A stretch of DNA of 64,000 nt, taken from positions 186,001 to 250,000 of the forward strand of contig NZ_JBAKHD010000002.1 of assembly GCF_049065735.1 (NCBI RefSeq). The letters run 5' to 3'. A program made the translations under genes and the position numbers. The stretch is from Paramesorhizobium sp049065735. Lineage in GTDB: Bacteria > Pseudomonadota > Alphaproteobacteria > Rhizobiales > Rhizobiaceae. Positions 1-12,533 of this stretch are shown one piece after another (the first letter of the stretch is position 1; every line of letters begins with the position of its first letter). The notes under the pieces were generated by a model. It worked only from the letters and a program-made list of their open reading frames with translations. It searched no databases and was not told the DNA's origin.

Positions 1-52
1 GATGTCCATCCAATAATGAACGCTTGACTGCCGGAGGATATGAAAGCGCCGC

Positions 53-658
53 TCATCCCCATCCCCCCATCCTCAACTCCCGCGCTCCCTCCAGCCCCAG
101 CGGCAAATGCGTCGCGGCAACGATAATGCCCCCTTGCTCCAAATGCCCCCGCATGAGCCCCGCAAACCGTCCTTCCGAAATCTTGTCCAGCCCCGCCGTA
201 GGCTCGTCGAGCAGCCAGACCGGACGATAACTCACCAGCAGCTTGGCAATCGAAATGCGGCGCCTCTGCCCGGTCGAGAGATAGCCGAAGGGCAGATGGT
301 CGGTGCCATCCAGTCCCACCGTCTCGAGCGCCGCGTCGATATCGAGCCGCGCTTCGCCGTGGAACGCCTGCCAAAAGGCGAGATTTTCGCGCACGCTCAG
401 GGCATCCTTCATCGCATTCTTGTGCCCGAGATAATGACAGGCGGTTTGCAAATCAGGAAAGCCATCCGCACCCTCCAGCCGCACCTTGCCCGCAGCAGGC
501 GCGAGCAGCCCGGCGATGATTCGCAGGAGCGTCGATTTTCCGGCACCGTTCGGCCCGGTCACGACAAGCGCGCTGCCCGCTTCGATCACAAAGTCGAGAT
601 CGGCGAAGATCGTCTCGCCGCTGCGCTCGGCGCTTAATTTCAGGGCTTCAAGCCGCAT
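53..658 (-). CDS. ccmA: Haem exporter ATP-binding protein CcmA
   Basis: ATPase subunit of the CcmABCD complex, which works at the inner membrane in cytochrome c maturation to release holo-CcmE. The 201-residue protein has Walker A GPNGAGKS at about 35-42, the ABC signature LSTGQ, and Walker B LLDEP, which together with its short length is typical of CcmA. The reading frame runs about 25 codons further upstream, but the ATG at 658 has a GGAGGG-type ribosome site just before it and gives the family length, so I chose it. The stop overlaps a downstream ATG (ATGA at 53-56), as expected if ccmB follows outside the window, though the few codons visible are not diagnostic. A CycM-type cytochrome c encoded further right would be a client of this pathway. 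Identification is secure. Confidence 0.95.
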   Translation of the reverse strand: MRLEALKLSAERSGETIFADLDFVIEAGSALVVTGPNGAGKSTLLRIIAGLLAPAAGKVRLEGADGFPDLQTACHYLGHKNAMKDALSVRENLAFWQAFHGEARLDIDAALETVGLDGTDHLPFGYLSTGQRRRISIAKLLVSYRPVWLLDEPTAGLDKISEGRFAGLMRGHLEQGGIIVAATHLPLGLEGARELRMGGWG

Positions 659-954
659 TTGCCCTCCGGATAAGCCAGATAATGGCCGGAAAATATGCCG
701 CAACAATTCGCCGCAATCGCTGATTTCGCGCAATAACAGTCTGGAACAGTTTTAGGAAACTCTTTATATAGCGGCTACCATACCAGCGGTCGGTGTGGGA
801 ACCCATTTTTGGCCGATCTCAAATGTTCGCTTTTCGTGAGAAGCGGGCAGCGGGACGGACAGCGGAAATGACTGCACCCGCACCTTGAGCCGCGTCCTTG
901 AAACGTGAGCATTAGGCGTTCGTCTCGTGGTTTCGGCCCACAGCATAAGGACGA
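659..954. promoter_or_regulatory. Divergent intergenic region between ccmA and acnA
   Basis: This 296-base stretch separates two divergent genes and must hold both promoters. It contains a short imperfect palindrome, AGTTTTAGGAAACT (748-761), followed by TATATA (765-770), the only AT-rich spot. No convincing open reading frame or RNA gene was seen. Assigning the palindrome to a specific regulator would be a guess. Confidence 0.4.
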
Positions 955-3648
<2,694 letters not shown>

Positions 3649-3671
3649 TCGAACATTCCCAAAATAATAGA

Positions 3672-3706
3672 GCCGCCGGAGAAATCCGGCGGCTTATTTG
3701 TTTTTA
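3672..3706. terminator. Bidirectional intrinsic terminator between acnA and tamB
   Basis: A 9-bp GC-rich stem (GCCGCCGGA / TCCGGCGGC, GAAA loop) is followed on the plus strand by TTATTTGTTTTT. On the minus strand the same stem is followed by a T-rich run (TCTATTATTTT). It sits between convergent acnA and tamB and can serve both. Confidence 0.85.
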
Positions 3707-3757
3707 TCGGCTGGCGCCGGCGGCAAAGGAAGGCGCACTTTCCCAAAAAACGTGCGT

Positions 3758-6700
3758 TCAATAATCCTTTTCGTAGAACACGCCGACGCTCGAATCGGTG
3801 GTGCCGAGTGCGCCCTTGGCTTTGAGGTTCTTGGTGATATCGAGGTTGATCGTGGCCTTGGTGTTGCCTTCCGCGCCCGCTTCCACGCCGAGATAGACAT
3901 TGTCCCTGATATAGCGGCCCGCGCGCACGCCTGCATTGCCCTTCGCATCGGTGACGATATCGAGATCATCGAGGCCGGTGCTGCGCCGGAGGCTGCCGAG
4001 GAGCGAGGTGTTCTTGCCGCCAGCCAGTTCCGCCGCCGCGGCGGCGAGCTGCGCGATCTGGAAGGCGGAGAGCTCATTGAGCGAGCGGTCGAAGATCAGC
4101 CGCGCCAGCACTTCGTCCTGCGGCAGCTCGGGCTGCGAGGAGAAGGTGATGGCGGGATCGTCCACCGTGCCCGCCACGGTGATGACGACGACGATGTCGC
4201 TCCGCTCCGCCCGCGCGACGAAATTCAATTGCGGGTTCAGGTCGCCCACCAGCGTCACCTGCCCTTCGTCGAAGGTGATGCGCTGGCTCAGCAGGTCGAG
4301 CCGCCCGCGCCGCAGCGAGAAACCACCAACGGGGTGGATATTCGTCACCGGCCCGGTCAGGCGCACGGAGCCGCCCAATTCCACATCGAGCCCGCGGCCG
4401 CGCACGAAAATCCGGTTCGGCGCGTTGACTTCGACATCGAGGCGCACGACGCTGGGGCGCGCAACAGGCTTGGGAACACCGCCGCGGCCAACCACTTTGG
4501 CGCGCTCCAGGGTGCGCTCCACGGCGCGCGGGGTGAAGATATGCTTCACATCGATATTAGCCGCGCCGCCGCCGAGCTTCTCAGGGACCGAGATTTCCGC
4601 TTTCTCCACATCGATGCGCCCCGAAATCAACGGATCGCGCAGGAGCGGGCCGGTGATGGCGAGGCCGCCATTGAAGGTCGCCACGATCAGGTCACCATCA
4701 GCGTAGCGGGTGCGGTTGAAGGTCAGGCGAAGGTCGGCGGGGAAATTGGCGGCGGGATCGATCGAAATCGTCCCGTTGGCGCTGATCGAGCCGCCGGTGG
4801 AGAGCGCGGCGGCGGCATTGCGGATCGTCAGCGTCTGCCCGTCCATGCTGCCCATGACATTGATGTTGCGCAGCTCGACATTCGTTTCGGGATCGATGAG
4901 CCGGGCGCCATTGGCCGAGAACATGCCCCGGACAGACGGTTTGTCGAAACTGCCGGAGACGCTGGCAGTCAGCGAGAGCGTGCCCGACGCCTGCGCGCCG
5001 CGATCGGCGAGGAAGCGGTTGGCGAGGGTCAGCGGCACGCTGCCGGTGACATCGACGCCGAGCCCCGCGCCCGAAAGCGGCACGCGGCCCTTACCGGACA
5101 AGGCGAAGCCCTGCGGGCCGTCTATGGTGACGGAGGAGAGATCCACCGCCTTGTCGGCGTAGCGGCCGCCCGCGTGCAGAGTAAGGGGCGCCAGGCCGTT
5201 GTCGCGCAGCGGCTTTGCGGCCAGTCCCGCGCCGCTCACCTCGAAGGTCGCGGTGGGATTGGCGCGGGTGCCACCAATGCGGGCGGTGCCGTTGACGGTG
5301 CCTCCCAATTCCAGGTCCGGACGGAAGGTGTTGGCGATGGCGAGCGGCAGATCGCGAATGGCGACCGAGAGGCCGAGCGTATCGGCTATTGCGCCGCTCA
5401 AGGACACCTGCCCGCCGCCGACATCGAGCATGATATCGCCGAGCGTGATATCCTGCCCCTTCACGCTGATCGTCGCGGGCCGCACCAGCCTTGCAGCCAG
5501 CGTGCCCTGGCGCAGATCGGCGTGGCTGAGCGACAGGCGATAGCCGCCATTCTGCGGCTCGAGTGCGCCCTCCAGAGCGGCGGTGGTCCCGTTCCGGAGC
5601 TTGGCGTTCGCGGAAAAATCGGTTTTGGAGCCGGCCTGGGCGGCTTTGGCGTCGAGGCTATCGACCGCCTGCCCGCCGAGAACCATATTGCGCGCGGTCA
5701 CCGTGCCGTTTCCGGCGGGAACGCCGAAGAGATCGCGCACATCAGCCGCTATATCCGCCGTGCCGATCTCATTTTCGTCGGCTTTGAGATTGCGCACCGA
5801 GGCGGTGATATCGGCGTTCTGGCGGCCATCCTGATGGTCGAGGCTGATATCGGCCTTGGCCGCGCCGGACGCATCCATCAGAAGCAGGGCGGCGGCGGTG
5901 GAAACATCGGTCGCGTCGAGCGAGAGGTTGCCCTGGTAGAGGCCATCCGCCCCTTCAGTGATGCCGCCGGTGATGCGCGTGCCGCCTGCGCTGAAGGCGA
6001 GATCGGTCAGACGCTTTTCGCCATTGGCAAGGGCCAGCAGCGTGGAGAGATCGACCCGATCGCCATTGAGGAAAGCGAGGCCCTTGACCGCACCGCTCAG
6101 ATCACCCTTGTCGAGCGTACCGTTGAAATCGACAGCTCCCTCGGACAGTTTGCGGCCCGCCAGCGTACCCTGCGGTACGGCGGCGTGGACGGAAAGATCG
6201 ATTTTGTCTTCCTGCCCCTTGGCGCTTCCCTTAACGGTCAATTTTCCGGATGCCTTCTCGGAAAGCAGCGCCAGATCGGCCAGCGCGACACCGAAATCAA
6301 AATCGGCGGATTTGGAGGAGAAGGTGCCGTTGGCGGTGATTTCGCTTTGCGGGTTGCCGATGCGGAAATCACGGGCGGTAAGGCCATTCTCGCCGCGGGC
6401 GACGCCGCCGGTCAGCCGCGTTTCGCCCGCAATGATGCGGTCGACCACCTCATTGCTCACGCGCATTCCATTGGCGTCGCCATTGAGCGTCAGGTCGAAC
6501 GCGCCGGAAAGCGGCTTGATCGTGCCATTGGCCTTCAAATCGAGACGGCCCGCGAGATCGCGCCCGGCGAGCGCGGAGAAGGGCGCAATACTCTCCGCTT
6601 TGACGGTCGTCTCACCGTTAAAGACATAATCCTTGATGTCGCCCGTGAGCCAAACGCTGAGGCCATTGCCCGCAATCTCGGCTTTGGAGAGACGCACCGG

Positions 6701-8092
6701 CGTTCCCGCCTGCCAGGCGCCATCGGCGGTAAGCCGGATGGTGCCGCCCAGCGCCTTGGCGATATCGGCGCGCTTGGCGGTGATGCCCGAGACGTCACCG
6801 TTAACGTTGAAGGTGATGTGCCGCGCCGTGGGCAGGTTCAGGTTTTCCGCAACACCGCCCATCTTCAGCGCCACCGCCCGGGAGGCGAAACTGTCCGTGG
6901 TAAGGTCGCTTATATCGAGCGAGCCGGTCCAGTCATTGGTCGGACGGTCGCCGAAGGCCACATGCAGCGCGGCGTTTTGCACCGTCGTCTGGCCGCCCGG
7001 CACCGGCAGGATCACTTTCTTGCCCGTGGGATCGGCGAGGCGCGCATCGACGCGCAGGCGATTGAGGAAGCCGTCCGCACTGGTTTCGGCAGAGGCGGTC
7101 AGGTTCAGCGCCGCGCTCGTCAGGTCGAGCCCGTCGATGCGCATCCCGCCTCCATCCTTGACGAGCCCATGGGCGGCGAGCACGGTCTCGGCCCCGAAGA
7201 AATCGCGGAACATAGGCGAGACGAGCACGGCAATCGGCCCGCGAAAATCGCTGCGGAAGCCGAGGCCGCCATTTTGCTTGTCGAGGCTCACAAGGCCCGT
7301 CAGCACCCGTTTGCTGGCGGCATCGAGCGCGAGGTTCAAATCGAGACTGTCGAGCGGCCCGGCCCCGGCCAGCGTCAGATCGACAGGAGGACGCCCCTCG
7401 ATCTCAAGGAGATTGGCGACGATGCCGTTGGCGGGTTCCGACAGTTTCAGATTGAGGTTCAGTTCGCGCGTCTTGTTGGCGTAGGCGGCTGCCAGATGAA
7501 GCTGGCCGCCCGGCCCGTCGAGCCGCCGGATATCGAGCACGGTATCGAGCGAGCCGTCAGCGAGGCTCAACCGCCCATTGGCCGTGACTTCCGAGGCGAG
7601 GCCGAAGACATCCTTGCCGAAGGTCAGATGCGCAACGTTCAACTGGTCGAGATTGATGGCAAGCGGCAGTTCCGGCAGGCTGAAACCCCTCGCCTCGGGC
7701 GAAGGCAGGCTATCGTCCGGCAGAGGCTTGCGGATGACGTCGATGCGGTCGGCGGCAAGCGTCTGGACGCTGAGCCGCCCGGTCAAAAGCGCGGCGCGGC
7801 TCCACACAATGCGCGCATTGGTGACGCGCAGCCAGACGCCCTCGCGGTCGGCCACGGTGATGGAGCCGATGGTGGCTTCCGACGACAACACGCCCTGAAT
7901 GCCCGAAATGGTGATGCGGCGGTTCGGCGTGGAAAGCTGGTTTTCCACGAAGGAGAGGAAATAGGACTTTTCTTCTTCGGCATTTTGCGACGCAGCAGGT
8001 GCGTTTTGCTGCGCAACAGCCGGCGCGTTTTCCTGCGCGAAGGCGGGAAACGCGAAGAGAAGAAGGGCGATGAGAGCGAACAACCGGGTCAA
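3758..8092 (-). CDS. tamB: Translocation and assembly module protein TamB
   Basis: Large inner-membrane-anchored periplasmic protein of the TAM complex. The family (AsmA-like, C-terminal DUF490/TamB domain) bridges the periplasm to TamA and is implicated in outer-membrane protein insertion and phospholipid transport. The 1444-residue product starts with a hydrophobic signal/anchor (about residues 3-20, ending AFAQ). It continues as a long repetitive beta-rich region with many short G/N/T/D strands and ends in the conserved TamB domain, where SLRRSTGLDDLDI is visible near the end. It overlaps tamA by 4 bases, so the two are translationally coupled. The opposite strand carries a reading frame of similar length, which I treat as a shadow. 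Confidence 0.95.
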   Translation of the reverse strand: MTRLFALIALLLFAFPAFAQENAPAVAQQNAPAASQNAEEEKSYFLSFVENQLSTPNRRITISGIQGVLSSEATIGSITVADREGVWLRVTNARIVWSRAALLTGRLSVQTLAADRIDVIRKPLPDDSLPSPEARGFSLPELPLAINLDQLNVAHLTFGKDVFGLASEVTANGRLSLADGSLDTVLDIRRLDGPGGQLHLAAAYANKTRELNLNLKLSEPANGIVANLLEIEGRPPVDLTLAGAGPLDSLDLNLALDAASKRVLTGLVSLDKQNGGLGFRSDFRGPIAVLVSPMFRDFFGAETVLAAHGLVKDGGGMRIDGLDLTSAALNLTASAETSADGFLNRLRVDARLADPTGKKVILPVPGGQTTVQNAALHVAFGDRPTNDWTGSLDISDLTTDSFASRAVALKMGGVAENLNLPTARHITFNVNGDVSGITAKRADIAKALGGTIRLTADGAWQAGTPVRLSKAEIAGNGLSVWLTGDIKDYVFNGETTVKAESIAPFSALAGRDLAGRLDLKANGTIKPLSGAFDLTLNGDANGMRVSNEVVDRIIAGETRLTGGVARGENGLTARDFRIGNPQSEITANGTFSSKSADFDFGVALADLALLSEKASGKLTVKGSAKGQEDKIDLSVHAAVPQGTLAGRKLSEGAVDFNGTLDKGDLSGAVKGLAFLNGDRVDLSTLLALANGEKRLTDLAFSAGGTRITGGITEGADGLYQGNLSLDATDVSTAAALLLMDASGAAKADISLDHQDGRQNADITASVRNLKADENEIGTADIAADVRDLFGVPAGNGTVTARNMVLGGQAVDSLDAKAAQAGSKTDFSANAKLRNGTTAALEGALEPQNGGYRLSLSHADLRQGTLAARLVRPATISVKGQDITLGDIMLDVGGGQVSLSGAIADTLGLSVAIRDLPLAIANTFRPDLELGGTVNGTARIGGTRANPTATFEVSGAGLAAKPLRDNGLAPLTLHAGGRYADKAVDLSSVTIDGPQGFALSGKGRVPLSGAGLGVDVTGSVPLTLANRFLADRGAQASGTLSLTASVSGSFDKPSVRGMFSANGARLIDPETNVELRNINVMGSMDGQTLTIRNAAAALSTGGSISANGTISIDPAANFPADLRLTFNRTRYADGDLIVATFNGGLAITGPLLRDPLISGRIDVEKAEISVPEKLGGGAANIDVKHIFTPRAVERTLERAKVVGRGGVPKPVARPSVVRLDVEVNAPNRIFVRGRGLDVELGGSVRLTGPVTNIHPVGGFSLRRGRLDLLSQRITFDEGQVTLVGDLNPQLNFVARAERSDIVVVITVAGTVDDPAITFSSQPELPQDEVLARLIFDRSLNELSAFQIAQLAAAAAELAGGKNTSLLGSLRRSTGLDDLDIVTDAKGNAGVRAGRYIRDNVYLGVEAGAEGNTKATINLDITKNLKAKGALGTTDSSVGVFYEKDY

Positions 8093-10044
8093 AACGCCTG
8101 TCCTATGCCAACGTAGAATGCCAAACTCGGATCGCCGGAACGGCGGTTCAAGGGAACGCCGATATCGAGACGGATGGGGCCAAGGCCGGTCTGGTAGCGA
8201 ACACCGCCGCCGACGCCGACGCTCATTTCCTGCGAGAAATCGGGCAACGTATCCTTGCCGACATAGCCAGCATCGACGAAGCCGACGAGGCCGATATCCT
8301 CAGTCACCCGCGCGCGCACCTCGCCCGACGCCTCGACCAGCGAGCGCCCGCCGATGATGTCGCCCGTGGAGGTGACGACGCCGATATTGCGGTAGCCATA
8401 GCCGCGCACCGATCCGCCGCCGCCCGCGAAAAACAGCTTGTCGGGCGGAAGCTCCGAAATGTCCGGCCCGGCGATGGCGCCAAACTTGAGACGGCCGGCC
8501 AGCACGACACGGTCATCCTCGCCGAAGCCGTAATAGGTGCGGCCTTCGGCGGTGAACTTGGTGGCGAAATTGCCGTATTCGAACTCGTAGAACGGCTCGA
8601 TCACGCCTTCGAGGAAAAAGCCCTTGGTGGCGTCGGTCTTGCTGTCGCGGTTGTCATAGGTGAGGCCGCCCAGCACTCCGGCGGTCAGGAAATCGCGCTT
8701 GCCGAAATAATCATCGGCGAAACGCGCTTTTGAAACATTGGCGAAGGCGCGGCCCGTCAGCTCATCATTGAAGATATGGGTAAAACCCGCAAGCCCCGTC
8801 ACGGCCGTGCGCGTGTAGGCGTCGAGTACCTCGCGCTCGGCGAGGAGCGAGGCGACGAAATCCGTATCCGGCGTGAAGGTGCCGGGCTTGGTGAAGGTGA
8901 CGCCGCCCAGATAGCTGTAATTCTTCGGATCGAAGGCTTTGTCCTTGGTCGATCCGATGCCGCTGATTTTGGCATCGAAGCGCAGGCGCTCCGCCTTGCC
9001 GAACAGATTGCGGTGCATCCAATAGGTTTCGACGCCCGCGCCGTCGAGCGTGGAATAGCTGCCGCCGACGCCGAAGCGGCGCAGCGGGCGTTCCTGCACG
9101 CTCAAGGTCATGGGCAGGGAGCCGTCCGGCCCGATCTCTTCCGCCTCGGTGATCGTCGCGGCGCGGAATACTTCCAGCCGGTTCAACCGCTTTCTGGCGC
9201 GCTCGATATCGCGCGGATTATAGACCTCGCCCGGTTTCAGCCCCGTCTGCCGCGCGACGAAGTCCGGGTCCATGCGCTCGGTGCCCTTGACCGTCAGCGG
9301 GCCGTAATGGGCGCGGCGGCCGGGATCGACGGCAATATCGACATCGACCGTACTGTCGCGATGGTCGGCGGTGATGCTGTCCTTGGTGGTCTTGGCCTTG
9401 GCGAAACCCTGCCTGCGCCAGCCATCGACGGCCAGAAGCTGGGCTTTGACGATCGTACCCGAAAACGCCACCTTGCCCGGCGCGAAACCTTCCTCCTGTG
9501 GCGATTTTACCGCATCGCGCGGATCGGCCGGCGGCGGGGCGAGTTCGCGGATGCTGGTACGCGCGAAGAGGAATTGCGGGCCGGGATCGACCGATATCGT
9601 TATTGCCGACTGAGCAGGCAGTTCCGTGTCGATGGGAATATCCGCTGCCTCGCGGCCATTGACCTTGATGCTGATCGTGCCGCCATAGCGGCCATCGCCA
9701 TAGAGCGCTTCGAGAATGCGGCGGTAGTCACCCCTCGCCTTGGCGAGCAGGCCCGCCGCGCCGGAGACGGGCTTGTCCTCATCCGCAACAAGGCCGGAGG
9801 CGCCTTCCACCGTTTCCTTGGCGTCGCTCTCGCTGCCATCATGATTGCGGATATTGCCGGTGACGACGACCTCAACCTTATAGCGCTTCGGGTCGGTGAT
9901 CGATGCGTCCTCGGTCTCCTTCTTCTCCCCCCAAAGGTGGATGCCGAAGAGATCGAAGGCGCGGGCGGGATCAAGTGCGAGCGGGGACACCTGTGCGGCA
10001 AGAACAAGCGCGGCAATGCCAATTCTTCGCAAGGGCCCTCTCAT
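8089..10044 (-). CDS. tamA: Outer-membrane Omp85-family protein TamA
   Basis: Omp85-superfamily beta-barrel partner of TamB in the outer membrane. The 651-residue protein has a signal peptide (hydrophobic stretch within the first 30 residues), N-terminal POTRA-like domains with Omp85 sequence such as VKGTERMDPDFVARQTGLKPGE, and a C-terminal 16-strand-type barrel with the conserved RGY element (GGSVRGYGYRNIG). It ends in an aromatic strand, AFYVGIGQAF. The open frame extends upstream to a TTG, but the ATG at 10044 begins directly at the signal peptide and is preferred. tamA precedes tamB on the minus strand with a 4-base overlap. Confidence 0.94.
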   Translation of the reverse strand: MRGPLRRIGIAALVLAAQVSPLALDPARAFDLFGIHLWGEKKETEDASITDPKRYKVEVVVTGNIRNHDGSESDAKETVEGASGLVADEDKPVSGAAGLLAKARGDYRRILEALYGDGRYGGTISIKVNGREAADIPIDTELPAQSAITISVDPGPQFLFARTSIRELAPPPADPRDAVKSPQEEGFAPGKVAFSGTIVKAQLLAVDGWRRQGFAKAKTTKDSITADHRDSTVDVDIAVDPGRRAHYGPLTVKGTERMDPDFVARQTGLKPGEVYNPRDIERARKRLNRLEVFRAATITEAEEIGPDGSLPMTLSVQERPLRRFGVGGSYSTLDGAGVETYWMHRNLFGKAERLRFDAKISGIGSTKDKAFDPKNYSYLGGVTFTKPGTFTPDTDFVASLLAEREVLDAYTRTAVTGLAGFTHIFNDELTGRAFANVSKARFADDYFGKRDFLTAGVLGGLTYDNRDSKTDATKGFFLEGVIEPFYEFEYGNFATKFTAEGRTYYGFGEDDRVVLAGRLKFGAIAGPDISELPPDKLFFAGGGGSVRGYGYRNIGVVTSTGDIIGGRSLVEASGEVRARVTEDIGLVGFVDAGYVGKDTLPDFSQEMSVGVGGGVRYQTGLGPIRLDIGVPLNRRSGDPSLAFYVGIGQAF

Positions 10045-10295
10045 CAATATGTTCTCTGGACGGAAAATCTGGCTCAACTCGTAAAATTCCGCAGATGCGG
10101 GTTGAAGCCCCTCCCCCAAAGGCCGGAACCGGCGAATATCATAGCCGGGAACGGCGGCAAAACATATGTTTAAAATTTGAGCTTTTACGTCAATGAACCG
10201 TTAATGTGGCATTCACGCAGCATCGATCCCGCCGTTTCCAGCGGGATGATGGCATAATTTTCCGCAAAGCTCGGAATCGCGCCCGATGCTGCCGC

Positions 10296-10850
10296 TCATC
10301 TGCCATGACGGCCTGTCGGGGAAGACGGACTGCCGCCGCCCCAATGCGGGCGTTGCCAGGGCGGGCGAACCGGGCCGGGACCGCCATAGGTCGGGCGTCC
10401 CCAGCGGGGGCCCGCGGGCCAGCGCGGACCGCCCCAGAACGGCCCGCCCCACGGGCGGTGGCGGTGCCAATAAGGCGGCGGGCCCCAAGCGGGAGGCGGA
10501 CCCCAGAAGAAGGGGTCGTCATCGTCCCAGAACGGGTCTACGCCGCCGCCGATGATGACGGTGCTGGTCGAATAGCTGGGCGCGGGAGCAGGCGCTCCTC
10601 CTACCGAGAGGTAGCGGGCGGATGTCCAGCCGGTGATTCCCGCAGCACGGACGCTGCACCAGCTACCGCTGCAGGCCCTTATATCCACCGCATAACCGCC
10701 CGGCAAAGTCGCCACGAGCGGATAGCCCGCACCGGGGCCGGCCCTGACATTCAGTGACGTCACCGTATAGGCAAGCTCCGCCAGCGCAGCGGGCGAAAAT
10801 AGAACCGCCGACAGAAGAACAGCAGAAAAAGCACCGCCGCGAAACTTCAT
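10296..10850 (-). CDS. Exported SH3-domain protein with Trp/Pro/Gly-rich tail
   Basis: Small exported protein of 184 residues. A signal peptide (MKFRGG... cleaved near AALAE) is followed by one bacterial SH3 (SH3_3) domain at about residues 25-85, containing the typical N-V-R-A-G-P-G and GW-x-S-x-RYL motifs. The rest is low-complexity sequence rich in W, P, G and R with many GPPxWGPP units. Bacterial SH3 domains usually bind cell-wall peptides, so a periplasmic or envelope role is likely, but the function is unknown. The start at 10850 has a GAGGGG ribosome site five bases upstream. The gene stands alone. Confidence 0.8.
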   Translation of the reverse strand: MKFRGGAFSAVLLSAVLFSPAALAELAYTVTSLNVRAGPGAGYPLVATLPGGYAVDIRACSGSWCSVRAAGITGWTSARYLSVGGAPAPAPSYSTSTVIIGGGVDPFWDDDDPFFWGPPPAWGPPPYWHRHRPWGGPFWGGPRWPAGPRWGRPTYGGPGPVRPPWQRPHWGGGSPSSPTGRHGR

Positions 10851-11205
10851 GTCAAACCCCTCACGAAGAATAATTGATCGCCAGACGATAGATGATATCA
10901 AGACTACAGCAAGGTATTTACACGAGTATTATTTACACGAAGATAATAAAAACACAGAGAATACATATTAAATACTATTAATACTGACGGGACATTAAAG
11001 GCACCCGGCAATGCCGGCTCCGCTTCGTCAGAACAATCGCTCGGCGAAGCTCTATGCCCAGCGAAGGTAATTATCTTTCTTTACGAGGCATGCAATCGTC
11101 ACTTTTCTTTCACACGCATTCACATTAAAGAAATCCCACGTCGGGCGTACTTGGAATCCTGCAACCCGCCCGCCACAATATGACAAGTGATAAGTGGGTT
11201 ATAAA
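10851..11205. promoter_or_regulatory. AT-rich divergent intergenic region with a 15-base-period direct repeat
   Basis: This 355-base region lies between the divergent SH3 gene and the MFS transporter and is much richer in A+T than its surroundings around 10890-10990. TATTTACACGA occurs twice, at 10915-10925 and 10930-10940, exactly 15 bases apart. A small hairpin CCGGC-AAT-GCCGG lies at 11005-11017 without a T-run. I see no gene here. The spaced repeat could be a regulator site, but nothing identifies the regulator. Confidence 0.4.
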
Positions 11206-12492
11206 ATGACAATCGCTGCAACGGATACGGTTACGCCGCAAGCGAATTCCGCGCGTCGTGTTTTGACCGCGAGCATGATCGGCACGACCATCGAATTCTT
11301 TGATTTCTATATTTACGCAACCGCTGCGGTGATCGTGTTCCCGCAGCTCTTCTTCCCGGCCAGCGACGGTAATTCGGCGCTGCTGCAATCCTTCGCCACT
11401 TTCGCCATCGCCTTTTTCGCCCGCCCCATCGGCGCGGCCCTTTTCGGCCATTTCGGAGACAAGATCGGGCGCAAGGCAACGCTCGTCGCGGCTCTGATGA
11501 CCATGGGGCTTTCGACCGTCGCCATCGGTTTCCTTCCGACCTACGCCTCGATCGGCGTCGCGGCTCCGCTTCTGCTGGCGCTTTGCCGTCTCGGCCAGGG
11601 CCTCGGCCTCGGCGGAGAATGGGGCGGCGCGGTGCTGCTTGCAACGGAAAACGCGCCCGAGGGCAAGCGCACCTGGTATGGCATGTTCCCGCAACTGGGC
11701 GCGCCTGTGGGTTTCATCCTTGCAACCGGCATCTTCGTCGTGCTCGGCGAGATCATGACGGATGAGCAGTTCTTCGCCTATGGCTGGCGCATTCCGTTTA
11801 TCGCCAGCGCGGTTCTCGTTGCCGTCGGCCTGTTCATCCGCCTGAAGATCGCCGAAACACCGGAATTCCAGAAAGCCATCGACAAGGCGGAGCGCGTCGC
11901 CGTTCCCGCGGCGCAGCTGTTCCGGCAGCACAAGCTGAACCTGTTTCTCGGCACCATCGGCGCGGTCGCCACTTTCGTGCTGTTCTACCTGATGACGGTG
12001 TTCTCGCTCGGCTGGGGCACGCGCGTGCTCGGCTATAGCCGTGAGCAATTCCTCGTGCTGCAGATGATCGGCGTCTGCTTCTTCGGGTTCATGATCCCGA
12101 TTTCGGCTCTGCTCTCCGACCGCTACGGCATGCGGCCCGTCATGGTCATCGTGACGGTGCTGATCGGCGCATATGGCCTCATCATGGCGCCGCTCTTCGG
12201 CGCGGGCACGCTGGGCGTCTTGTTGTTTCTCATCATCGGCTTCGGCCTGATGGGCATGACCTACGGCCCGATCGGCGCGGTGCTGGCGGAACCCTTCCCC
12301 ACCGCCGTCCGCTATACGGGCGCGTCGCTCGCCTTTAACCTCGCCGGCATCATCGGCGCGTCGCTGGCGCCCTATATCGCGACCTGGCTTGCCACCCATT
12401 ACGGCTTCAGCTTCGTCGGCTACTACATGATGGCGGCGGCCATTCTCTCGCTGCTTGGCCTTGCCTTCATCACGCTTAAGGACAAGCAATAG
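11206..12492 (+). CDS. MFS transporter, metabolite:H+ symporter (MHS) family
   Basis: Inner-membrane secondary transporter of 428 residues with about 12 hydrophobic segments. The family is shown by the TM1 motif GTTIEFFDFYIY and the loop 2-3 signature GHFGDKIGRK. The sequence GLGLGGEWGGAVLL follows in TM4, and all three are typical of MHS-type carriers (ProP, ShiA, KgtP). Substrates in this family are small organic acids or osmolytes, and the sequence does not tell which. A GTG at 11194 gives four extra residues, but the ATG at 11206 better matches the family. It stands alone downstream of an AT-rich regulatory stretch. Confidence 0.88.
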   Translation: MTIAATDTVTPQANSARRVLTASMIGTTIEFFDFYIYATAAVIVFPQLFFPASDGNSALLQSFATFAIAFFARPIGAALFGHFGDKIGRKATLVAALMTMGLSTVAIGFLPTYASIGVAAPLLLALCRLGQGLGLGGEWGGAVLLATENAPEGKRTWYGMFPQLGAPVGFILATGIFVVLGEIMTDEQFFAYGWRIPFIASAVLVAVGLFIRLKIAETPEFQKAIDKAERVAVPAAQLFRQHKLNLFLGTIGAVATFVLFYLMTVFSLGWGTRVLGYSREQFLVLQMIGVCFFGFMIPISALLSDRYGMRPVMVIVTVLIGAYGLIMAPLFGAGTLGVLLFLIIGFGLMGMTYGPIGAVLAEPFPTAVRYTGASLAFNLAGIIGASLAPYIATWLATHYGFSFVGYYMMAAAILSLLGLAFITLKDKQ

Positions 12493-12533
12493 ACGTTGCT
12501 GCCCTGCCCTGATGGTAAGAGGCAGGCACCGAA

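Noticed and set aside
1..56. Start of ccmB on the minus strand
   Set aside because: An ATG overlaps the ccmA stop, but the 18 codons visible do not show a CcmB-like N-terminus, so I did not call a gene.
3698..8116. A 1472-codon open frame on the plus strand opposite tamB
   Set aside because: It is an antisense shadow of the GC-rich tamB gene. It has low-complexity Arg/Gly/Ala composition, no recognisable domain and no ribosome site, while tamB is a clear family member coupled to tamA.
10968..10981. TTAA repeats resembling a CtrA box
   Set aside because: The spacing is 6 bases, not 7, and the surrounding sequence is AT-rich, so chance is likely.
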